Source: SAR324 cluster bacterium
Lineage (GTDB): Bacteria; SAR324; XYD2-FULL-50-16
Direction of reading: 5' to 3'
Assembly (NCBI GenBank): GCA_002401295.1
Contig: NVSR01000118.1
Span: 1-22,123, forward strand
Length of the DNA: 22,123 nt
Shown here: positions 13,894 through 21,800 of the stretch, one piece after another
Numbering within the stretch: position 1 is the stretch's first letter
Layout of the letters: every line of letters begins with the position of its first letter
Position numbers and translations under genes: made by a program
Notes under the pieces: model-generated
Databases searched by the model: none
Told to the model about the DNA's origin: nothing
Seen by the model: only the letters and a program-made list of their open reading frames with translations

Positions 13894-14631
13894 ATGGCAA
13901 AATTATATGTAGTGGGCATCGGCCCCGGAGGAAAAGAACACCTGACACAAAGAGCCATCGAAGTATTGCAGCTCTGTGAGGTAGTTACTGGATATACTTA
14001 TTATATCAAATTATTAAAAGATTATTTGGAAGGTAAGAAAGTCCTCAAAACCGGCATGACCAAGGAAATTGAGCGCTGTAAAATGGCGATTGAAGAGGTT
14101 CGGCAAGGAAGAGATACTTGTATCGTCAGTACAGGTGACGCAGGACTTTACGGTATGGCCGGGCCTATTTTTGAACTGGCCGAGGATATTGAAATTGAGG
14201 TGGTTCCCGGTGTGAGTTCTGTTTTTGCCGCCGCTGCGGAAATGGGGGCTCCTTTGATGCACGATATGTGTACGATTAGTTTGAGTGACCTTTTAACGCC
14301 TTGGGAAGTGATTGAAAAACGCCTGGAATTGGCAGCCAAGGCAGACTTTGTTATCTCCCTTTATAATCCAAGAAGCCGGGGCAGGAAAGATCACCTCAAT
14401 AGAGCCGTTGAAATCATGGGTGAATTTGTTAAAAAGGATACACCTGTGGCTTTGGTCAGGAATGCCGGCAGGGAAGGCAATGAGCGCAAGCTGGTTACTT
14501 TCGAAACCATCGATTATGAATTCGTGGACATGAAAACCGTCATCATTATCGGTAATAGCCAAACCTTTGTAAAAAACGGGCAGATGGTAACACCTCGGGG
14601 TTACCGCATAGAAGAGAAGGTTGAGGCCTAA
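13894..14631 (+). CDS. cbiH: Cobalt-precorrin-3 C17-methyltransferase CbiH
   Basis: This enzyme methylates C17 and drives ring contraction in the anaerobic pathway. The 245-residue protein has LYVVGIGPGGKEHLTQRA, EVVTGYTYYIKLLKDYLEGK (the CbiH/CobJ-specific segment), IVSTGDAGLYGMAGPIFEL, EVVPGVSSVFAAAAEMGAPL and the late block DFVISLYNPRSRGRKDHL. It ends in a short tail (GYRIEEKVEA). There is no CbiG or ferredoxin-like fusion. It is the last recognisable cbi gene of the cluster in the window, 205 bases before marC. Confidence 0.93.
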   Translation: MAKLYVVGIGPGGKEHLTQRAIEVLQLCEVVTGYTYYIKLLKDYLEGKKVLKTGMTKEIERCKMAIEEVRQGRDTCIVSTGDAGLYGMAGPIFELAEDIEIEVVPGVSSVFAAAAEMGAPLMHDMCTISLSDLLTPWEVIEKRLELAAKADFVISLYNPRSRGRKDHLNRAVEIMGEFVKKDTPVALVRNAGREGNERKLVTFETIDYEFVDMKTVIIIGNSQTFVKNGQMVTPRGYRIEEKVEA

Positions 14632-14727
14632 AAAAAAATTTAGGACTAGTGCTTCACTTTTATTGGTGATTTGAAGGGGGGAGAAAAGACGATCTTGACG
14701 AAGTTAGAGAGGAAGCGTTTAGATTGC

Positions 14728-14756
14728 CAGCTGATGAATCAAATGATTCACAGTTG
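14728..14756 (+). terminator. Stem-loop after the cbi genes
   Basis: CAGCTG-A-TGAATC (14728-14740) pairs with GATTCACAGTTG (14745-14756), giving 12 pairs with one bulged A and one G-U, around an AAAT loop. It lies about 100 bases after cbiH and is followed only by TTCCTTAG, a poor T-run. It may end or protect the cbi message, or act at the marC promoter. Confidence 0.4.
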
Positions 14757-14812
14757 TTCCTTAGAATTTGCATCTTATAAAAGTTATTGACCTGACAAGG
14801 TTCAGCACCTTG
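14754..14812 (+). promoter_or_regulatory. Possible marC promoter and leader hairpin
   Basis: TTGTTC (14754-14759) and TATAAA (14776-14781), 16 bases apart, form a weak promoter candidate. Downstream, CAAGGT (14796-14801) and ACCTTG (14807-14812) form a perfect 6-bp hairpin in the leader, about 25 bases before the ATG. Neither is strong on its own. Confidence 0.25.
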
Positions 14813-14836
14813 GGGTCTATATGGAGTACTTAATTA

Positions 14837-15427
14837 ATGGATATTTTTTCTGCTGCCGTGATGCTGTTCCTAGTAATGGATCCATTGGGCAATATACCGA
14901 TTTTCTTAACTTTACTAAAAGATTTCAACGAGAAACAACAAAGGAAAATCATTATTCGTGAGCAACTGATCGCTTTCGTTATTCTCCTGATTTTCCTCTT
15001 TCTTGGTGAATATTTACTGGATTTCCTCAGCTTAAGACAGGAAACCATTAGTATCTCTGGCGGACTGGTTTTATTCCTGATTGCCATTCGGATGATTTTC
15101 CCACCACCTCACGGTGGTGTCATGGGTGAGCAGCTGGAGGGAGAACCCTTTGTTGTTCCCCTGGCTATCCCCTTAGTTGCGGGTCCTTCCAGTTTAGCAA
15201 CACTTTTGCTTTTGGTTCGATCCGACGCGATTGATCTTACCAACCTATTTTTTGCCTTGAGTGGTGCTTGGGCAGTTTCGGCAATCATTCTTTTCTTTGC
15301 TACAACCTTCTATAAAGTTTTGAGAAAGAAGGGATTGATAGCCATGGAAAAGTTGATGGGAATGCTACTGGTGATGGTTTCCGTACAGATGTTTCTGGAT
15401 GGAGTCTCAAAATACCTGCAAGGCTAG
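14837..15427 (+). CDS. MarC/YhgN-family inner-membrane protein
   Basis: A 196-residue protein with six predicted membrane spans. It carries the family opening LFLVMDPLGNIPIFLTLLKDF, the central block SISGGLVLFLIAIRMIFP, and the second inverted-repeat half PLAIPLVAGPSSLATLLLL. MarC/YhgN proteins are conserved inner-membrane proteins of unsettled function; the old link to multiple antibiotic resistance is not supported for the family. GGAG lies about ten bases before the ATG. The neighbouring cyclase gene converges with it, the two stop codons touching. No functional link to the upstream cbi genes is visible apart from direction. Confidence 0.85.
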   Translation: MDIFSAAVMLFLVMDPLGNIPIFLTLLKDFNEKQQRKIIIREQLIAFVILLIFLFLGEYLLDFLSLRQETISISGGLVLFLIAIRMIFPPPHGGVMGEQLEGEPFVVPLAIPLVAGPSSLATLLLLVRSDAIDLTNLFFALSGAWAVSAIILFFATTFYKVLRKKGLIAMEKLMGMLLVMVSVQMFLDGVSKYLQG

Positions 15428-17521
15428 TTACTCGAGAGCTGTAAGCTCTCCTGTATCATCCTGAGCGAATGCCACCTGTGCAATTTTCTTTCTGATTTTT
15501 TCAAGAAGGATTTGCGTGGGTGGATCCTGTTGTTCTGTTTCGGCAGAGGAGATTAGCAACAACAGTTGTTCTGCTTCTATAAACTGTCCTTCCAGGTAGA
15601 ACTCCACAGCTTCTTCATATAATGTCATGATCTCCTTGGTCTCAGCACTCACAGTCTGACTCAGTCCGACTAATTCATAGACCCTTGTTTTTTGCTCTCT
15701 CCCTCGAATGATTACCTCATCCAAAAAACGCGTGACAAAGCGGCTGTCTAACTGCTCTTTGGTTTCTTCACTGATCAGATTCCAGGTACCGTAATCCTTA
15801 TTGAGATCTTCCAGGCGACTGGCCAGATTCACTTGATCACCGATTACCGTATAGGATATCCTTTCTGAAGAGCCAATGTTACCTACAATCATATCACCAG
15901 TAACGATACCGATTCTTGTTTTCATAATCGGACGATTTTGTTGTGCCCAAGTGGCATTCAATACCTCCAGACGTGATTGAATTTTCAAGGCGGCCTCACA
16001 GGCCAACTCCGTGGCATCAGCTCGATTTACAGGAATCCCCCAAAGCGCCATCACAGAATCACCGATATATTTATCAATCGTTCCCTGATACCTCATGACA
16101 ATACGACTAATGACTTCCAGATAGTCATTGAGGTATTCAACCAGTATTCTTGGCGGCAAATGTTCCGATATTTGAGTAAAATCTTCAATATCCGTAAACA
16201 TTACAACCATATTACGCATCTCCCGATCAGGCAGCTGCTGCTTGGCGATGATGGAACGCACCAAAGAGATGGGCACATAATGACGAAAGGCTTTCAGGCC
16301 CATTTTCATGCGAAAGAAGGAGTCCGCAAGGTCTTGGATTTCCGAAAATACGGTTTCCACCGTGACATCCGTACTCAAGTCAAACCGTTTGATTAACTCT
16401 GACTCTCGTTGCAGAATTTTGAGTGAAGCCGTGATCTTTGCTGAAAACCAAATAGCTAGTAGGACAGCCAGGAGGCTAATGAGGAAAGCAATCAACATAC
16501 TTTCAGCTTGGCTTTCATGAATCTCCTGCAGAAAATCCCGCTCGGGAATATAAATTCCAAAAATCCAGGAACGTCCGGGCATTTGTATGGGTTTGAGCAA
16601 AGCATGATAGGTTCCCCCACGGAAATCAAACTTGGTAAATCGATCTTGATCCAAGTGATAGCCCTTCTTCTCCTGAAAAAGGGGCTGAAATGCCTGCTGA
16701 CTAATCGAATCACTCAGTTCATTGAGATTTCTCGGTTGGCGCTTCATACTCCTTTGTTCAACAAAATCAGATGCCGAGTAGGCAATCATGGCCCCCTTCT
16801 GGTTCACAATCAGAGCTTTCCCTCTCTTTCCAATGGTGAGGGCAGAGATGAACGAAGATAACTCTCCTAATTCGATATCAATCCCCACAATGGCAATTAG
16901 CTTTCCATCCTTATTTTCAATTCTCCTGGCAGTTGTAATCCCCGGTAATTGAGAACTGAAGAAAACATAGGGGTCAGTCCAGATGATACCTTTTTTATCC
17001 TTTGCCAACTGGTACCAAGGGCGTGTTCTTGGATCATATTTATCGGATGGATCAAATTGCTGTGCCTGTTCTCGAAAGTCAGCGTCTTGATCGAGCAGTT
17101 TGACTCGTCGCAGCCCTCGATCCAGGGTGATAAGTTTAGTACGGAATCCTCTTTCAAAGCTGGAGTTTTCTTTTTTTACATAGATAAACTCACCATTAGG
17201 CCTAGCCAAATACATACCCGCAAACTGATCATGCAGACTCAACTGGTGATAAAAAAATTGGGCTAACTGCTTCCTATTCCCTTCTGCTAAGAGTTTCGAC
17301 TGAATCAGCCTCCTGGTAAGGGCACTACTCTGGGTGGCGGGTAATAAAAAACTCTCTGTTTTATCAATGGAATAGTCGGAGATATTAACCAGTATATTTT
17401 TCAACAGCTGGTTCAGGGCAGTTTGAGTACGCCAATAACTGTACGACATAATAATAGTGACCGTACCCAATATCAGGGTAATCACTCCAAAAATGAGGAT
17501 TGTCTTAATAGAAATTTTCAT
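15428..17521 (-). CDS. Membrane adenylate/guanylate cyclase with Cache sensor and HAMP domain
   Basis: A 697-residue inner-membrane sensor that makes a cyclic nucleotide in response to a periplasmic signal. Order: span 1 at about 8-28; a double-Cache periplasmic domain (about 35-335, with FDPSDKYDPRTRPWYQLA and WTDPYVFFSS typical of dCache); span 2 at 342-359; HAMP (about 360-412); class III cyclase domain (about 430-615); and a C-terminal helical stretch with a TPR-like repeat (YEEAVEFYLEGQFIEAEQLL). Metal aspartates Asp444 (FTDIEDF) and Asp488 (YIGDSVMALWG) are present, as are Lys484 and VIGDQVNLASRLE with Asn565 and Arg569. This suits an active enzyme, probably specific for ATP. Small amino-acid-like or organic-acid ligands are usual for dCache. 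No clear Shine-Dalgarno precedes the ATG. Confidence 0.9.
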   Translation of the reverse strand: MKISIKTILIFGVITLILGTVTIIMSYSYWRTQTALNQLLKNILVNISDYSIDKTESFLLPATQSSALTRRLIQSKLLAEGNRKQLAQFFYHQLSLHDQFAGMYLARPNGEFIYVKKENSSFERGFRTKLITLDRGLRRVKLLDQDADFREQAQQFDPSDKYDPRTRPWYQLAKDKKGIIWTDPYVFFSSQLPGITTARRIENKDGKLIAIVGIDIELGELSSFISALTIGKRGKALIVNQKGAMIAYSASDFVEQRSMKRQPRNLNELSDSISQQAFQPLFQEKKGYHLDQDRFTKFDFRGGTYHALLKPIQMPGRSWIFGIYIPERDFLQEIHESQAESMLIAFLISLLAVLLAIWFSAKITASLKILQRESELIKRFDLSTDVTVETVFSEIQDLADSFFRMKMGLKAFRHYVPISLVRSIIAKQQLPDREMRNMVVMFTDIEDFTQISEHLPPRILVEYLNDYLEVISRIVMRYQGTIDKYIGDSVMALWGIPVNRADATELACEAALKIQSRLEVLNATWAQQNRPIMKTRIGIVTGDMIVGNIGSSERISYTVIGDQVNLASRLEDLNKDYGTWNLISEETKEQLDSRFVTRFLDEVIIRGREQKTRVYELVGLSQTVSAETKEIMTLYEEAVEFYLEGQFIEAEQLLLLISSAETEQQDPPTQILLEKIRKKIAQVAFAQDDTGELTALE
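15434..15450. other. Short perfect hairpin at the marC/cyclase junction
   Basis: GAGAGCT (15434-15440) and AGCTCTC (15444-15450) form a 7-bp stem with a 3-nt loop, inside the last codons of the cyclase gene and just past the marC stop. No T-run follows on either strand. It could slow or end transcription of both convergent genes, but the evidence is weak. Confidence 0.3.
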
Positions 17522-17573
17522 CAGAACAAGGAGTTATAGATTCATCACTTGTCAATACCATTAGATTTGAATA

Positions 17574-17601
17574 GGTTCCTTAATACCTTTTTTTAAGGAC
17601 C
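17574..17601. promoter_or_regulatory. Inverted repeat in the cyclase/glycosyltransferase divergent region
   Basis: GGT-T-CCTTAA (17574-17583) mirrors TTAAGGACC (17593-17601), nine pairs with one bulged T. It lies in the 103-base gap between the divergent cyclase and family-2 glycosyltransferase genes. It may be an operator or a leader hairpin for the glycosyltransferase message. Confidence 0.3.
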
Positions 17602-17624
17602 TTCGTAAACCTTTTTGGCAAGGA

Positions 17625-18524
17625 ATGGTACCATCCGTGAAACCCAATATTTCTGTAATTATTCCCTTTTTTAATCGTGCCGCCACTGTGTTCCGAGCGA
17701 TTGATTCAGTATTGCAACAAGAATACTCGGATTTTGAATTAATCCTGGTTGATGACGGTTCAACAGATACTGCAGCCGAGCAAATTGAGCAGCGCTATGG
17801 CCAGCAACTCCTGCTATTAAGACAAGAAAATCGAGGTGTGAGTGCGGCTCGTAACTATGGAGTTCAAGCCAGTCAGGGCGAGTGGATTGCCTTTTTAGAT
17901 TCTGACGACCATTGGCATCCCAGCAAGTTGCAAAGTCAAATCAATTACCTGGAAAAACATCCTGCAATCAGAATTTGTCAGACTGAAGAAATTTGGATCC
18001 GCAATGGCAAGCGCGTGAATGCCCATAAAAAACACAAAAAACCATCAGGCTGGATTTTTGAAGAAAGCCTGATGTTTTGTACGGTTTCCCCTTCTTCCAC
18101 CCTGCTTTCCAGGCAACTATTTGAAGAGAGCGGTGGTTTCGATGAAGCACTGATGGCCTGTGAGGATTACGACCTCTGGCTGCGAATCACCTGCCGCAAC
18201 CCAGTGGCCCTCTTACCCGAGCTTCTACTCAATAAAACAGGTGGCCATGCAGACCAACTCTCCGGAAAGTTTCCGGTGATGGACTGCTTTCGAATATACA
18301 GTATCTTGAAAGTGCTCAGTAATGGCTGCTTATCCCCTCACCAGGAAGAGCAAACTCTCGCTATTTTGAATCACAAACTTGAGGTCATGAGAAAGGGCGC
18401 TCAAAAACGGGGTAAGGATATCAGGGATATTTTGCAGATCACCGACAAAATCAAATCAGAACGAAACTTTCTAGATCACCAACAGTTGCTTCAAGAGGTG
18501 CTGCTTCAACGCGAATGGATATGA
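17625..18524 (+). CDS. Glycosyltransferase family 2 (GT-A fold)
   Basis: A 299-residue cytoplasmic transferase. The N-terminal GT-A domain has ISVIIPFFNRAATVFRAIDS, the nucleotide-sugar site LVDDGSTD (41-48), NRGVSAARNYGVQASQGEW and the metal-binding FLDSDDHW (90-97). SSTLLSRQLFEESGGFDEAL and CEDYDLWLRI, the expected acceptor/catalytic region, follow near residues 148-190. The last 70 residues are helical and not conserved. No membrane span is seen. ATG at 17625 is given; AAGGA directly before it is too close to serve this start, so GTG at 17637 is an alternative. Donor and acceptor are unknown; it probably works on surface polysaccharide or protein glycosylation. Confidence 0.85.
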   Translation: MVPSVKPNISVIIPFFNRAATVFRAIDSVLQQEYSDFELILVDDGSTDTAAEQIEQRYGQQLLLLRQENRGVSAARNYGVQASQGEWIAFLDSDDHWHPSKLQSQINYLEKHPAIRICQTEEIWIRNGKRVNAHKKHKKPSGWIFEESLMFCTVSPSSTLLSRQLFEESGGFDEALMACEDYDLWLRITCRNPVALLPELLLNKTGGHADQLSGKFPVMDCFRIYSILKVLSNGCLSPHQEEQTLAILNHKLEVMRKGAQKRGKDIRDILQITDKIKSERNFLDHQQLLQEVLLQREWI

Positions 18525-18848
18525 GTTTTGACTCCTGAAGCTACCCTGTGCATTCGTCATGTTTTCTGAGGGATTCTATCCATTTTTTGTGGATAGCAGA
18601 GGGTATAGTTTCCCCCTTTTAGACTGGGCTATGGTGGGATCTCTATATTTGCCCCATGAGAAGCTACAATTCTATTTCCCGAGATTTACTGTTTTTTTTA
18701 TTGTATTTCTTAACTCCAAGTGTAATGCTAGCGACATTCGAAATACGCAATAAGTTCGAAAAAACAGTGACCTATAATATAAGATTTTTAAGCTTCGAAC
18801 TATTTTGTAATTTTTAATTCAAATAAAAATTAAATAGAGGGGAGATCT
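18525..18848. other. Intergenic region before the activase gene
   Basis: No convincing gene is present. CTATCCA (18576-18582) and TGGATAG (18590-18596) form a 7-bp stem around a T-rich loop shortly after the glycosyltransferase gene, with no T-run behind it. The 3' third is AT-rich and holds the promoter-like sequence listed next. Confidence 0.5.
18753..18801 (+). promoter_or_regulatory. TATAAT box flanked by inverted TTCGAA sites
   Basis: A consensus TATAAT lies at 18773-18778. AGTTCGAA (18753-18760) and its exact reverse complement TTCGAACT (18794-18801) flank it, with centres 39 bases apart. No good -35 box is present at 17 bases, as is common for activator-dependent promoters. The pair could be regulator half-sites for the activase-like gene that starts 48 bases further on. 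Confidence 0.4.
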
Positions 18849-21800
18849 ATGAGAATAGCAGGGTGTGATCTGGGAAAATCATCTGCTAGCTTTATAATTA
18901 TTAACATTGATAAAGACTGGTTATTTTCTATTGAAGAGGTGGAGAATATTGACCATGGCGGCCATCCATTGGAAATTTTTCAGAAGTGGTACAAAGAGAA
19001 AGACATCTCGTCCTGTCTCGCCCTGGGCGCAACGGGGCTTTATTCCTCTGAACTGGGTAACCCAGTACATGTTTTACCGGAAGATGCCTGTCAGGAAGCC
19101 GCTCTCAGCGCTAGTCCCGGACTTGAGGAAGAACTAAATCTGGTGAGTGTGGGAGCGCGCGGGTATAGTGTTCTAACGAGACAGGTAGTGAATAGTAATA
19201 AAATTCAAAATAATAGTAACTCTATTCAACCAGAATATCGCTGTCAATTCCTGGAAAATGATAAATGTTCCTCCGGTGCTGGGGAGAATATCAAGAAAAC
19301 CGTCCTTCGTTTCGGCCTCGATATTAAAACAGCTGACGAAATGGCACGCAATGCTGATGAAGGCATTCCCATCACTGCACGATGTTCCGTTTTCGCGAAA
19401 AGTGAAATGACTCATTTCGCCAACCAGGGTAAAGACACAGGTAGCCTCCTAAAGGGTTTTTTTGACTCGACAGCCCGAAATGTTCAAGGCCTTTTGGCCC
19501 GGCAGGAGGTCAATGGCCCAGTATATCTAATTGGCGGTTGCTCAAGGATTAGGGCTTTTGTAGAAGCATTCGAATTAGCTATTAAGCGTAAGGTTAATAT
19601 ACTAGATAACGCTATTTATTTTGAAGCCCTGGGTGCGGCAACTCTGGCAGCGGAGCACTACCGAGTTAACGGGAAGTTGGCGCTTCCTCTGGATGCATCA
19701 ACACTGCTTCAAGTACAAAAGAAGAGTTTTGCTCTGCTAAAACCAGCCCACCACTGGAAGCATAAAGTTACCATTTTGAAGGAGTCCCCTAAGAAGGGTA
19801 CACATCATGGGCAGCCAGCTATTCTAGGCTTGGACTTCGGCTCTACCGGCTCAAAAGCGGTTCTGGTCTCAATTGAAACCGGTGAGACAATTCTAGACAT
19901 TTTTGATCGAACGCGTGGTAATCCCATTGATGCAGCTCATCGCCTGATTAAGCAGCTTATAGAACAAAGGATTCCTGATATCAGAGCTATTGGAATAACA
20001 GGTTCTGGCCGGGAAGCCGTAGCTACGCTCTGTAAAGCTGTATTCCCTGAAGATAATGATCGTATCGTGGTTTTGAATGAGATTGTGGCGCATGCCACTG
20101 CCGCTATCCACTGTGATGTTAATCAAGGTAAGGATCTGTCCATCGTAGAAATTGGCGGACAGGATGCCAAGTACATCAGAATATTAGAGGGTAAGATTGT
20201 CGAAAGTGACATGAACCAGGCCTGCAGCGCTGGCACCGGGTCTTTTCTGGAAGAACAAGCTCAGATACATGGCATTGATAAGATTGAAGACTTCATTGAG
20301 ATGGCTAGTAGGGCTCAGCGTCCGCCGGATCTGGGGCAGATGTGTACGGTTTTTGTCGCAGAAGCCGCAGCAGAAGCTCTAATGGATGTATATAATCAGG
20401 ATGATGTATTCGCTGGTTTCCAATATTCTGTCATTCATAATTATATTAACCGAGTTATGGGACAGCGTACTTTTGGTGAAACCGTATTTTTTCAGGGCAA
20501 ACCCGCCAGCAACCCCTCTCTTGCCTGGACTCTGGCGGCCGTTTCTGATCGTAAAATTGTGGTACCTCCTAATCCCGGTGCTATGGGAGCTCGTGGCATC
20601 GGTTTATGCGCCATTGAGCAAATAAAAGAGGCTAAATTGATGGATTCACCTCCTCTTGAAATCCGAGATGTGCTGGCCACGAAAATTATTGAACGATCTG
20701 AATTTCGCTGTGCCGACAAGCAGTGCAGTACCATGTGTTCCATTGATAAGACCGTTGTTTCAGCTGGTGGTATACAAAAAAAAGTTATATCCGGTGGTGT
20801 CTGTCCCAAATATGAAATATCGAATGCAGATTTGCCAAAGTTGGAGAAGGACGCTCCCGATGCGTTCCTGGAGAGGGAAGAGCTGATTGCATCATATATA
20901 GTAGAATCTACAGACAAACCCATTGTGGCCATTCCTCGCTTAATATCCTACTACGACATTTTACCCTGGATGTCCGTGTTAATGAATGAGTTGGGCTTTT
21001 CCGTAAAATTGTTGAAGTCAGATTCAACATCTTTGGGAAAGGGTGAGCAGATGTGTTATGTCTCCGATGCCTGTGGTTCTATAAAAATCGCTCATGCGGT
21101 TTGTGATCAGGATGCTCCCCTTCTGTTTATGCCGAAGATTACACATTTGGCGGACCCGGATGGCCCTGGTGGACGGACCTGCCCCGCAGAACAAGGACTA
21201 CCTGAAACATTGCGACTGGCTTTGAGGGCCAAAGGGCGTGAATTGGATATCCTGCACCCCGTCCTGACTTTTGAGAAAAATTGGGGTGGCAGTAAAATTG
21301 TTGAAAGCTTATTGCCCATGGCGGAAAAATTGAACGTGAGCAAGACTGCGATGCAGTCCGCCGTTAAAAAAGCCGCGCAAGCTCAGCAAGAGTACGAGGC
21401 AGGTCTAAGGAAAATTGGCGAACGAGCAATGGCATACAGTCTTAAACATAATGTGCCTGCCATCATGATGTGCGGTCCACTACATGTGATTCATGAGCGC
21501 CGTATCAATGCCAATATTCCCAAGCTGATTAGGAAAAACGGCGCACTGCCCATTCCTATGGACTGCTTTCCCATTGATAAAAAGACCACCAAACTCGAAA
21601 AGGCATATTGGGCCTATACAAACCGAGCTCTGCGAACTGCTATTGCCGCACGCCAAAGCGGACATGCCTATCCTCTATTGCTGACATCCTTTGGTTGCGG
21701 CCCTGCTTCCTTTACCGAGCCATTTTTTCAGTCTTTCCTGGAAGGTTATCCTTACACGATCCTGGAAAGTGATGGCCATGGTGGATCTGCCGGTTACATT

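Noticed and set aside
18559..18753. 64-codon plus-strand frame in the gap after the family-2 glycosyltransferase
   Set aside because: No ribosome-binding site, low-complexity aromatic product without recognisable features, and a hairpin within its first codons.
18907..19137. Plus-strand frame of 76 codons near the start of the activase gene, and other short frames to the window end
   Set aside because: They overlap the long uninterrupted frame from 18849, which has strong family motifs throughout; the short frames have none.
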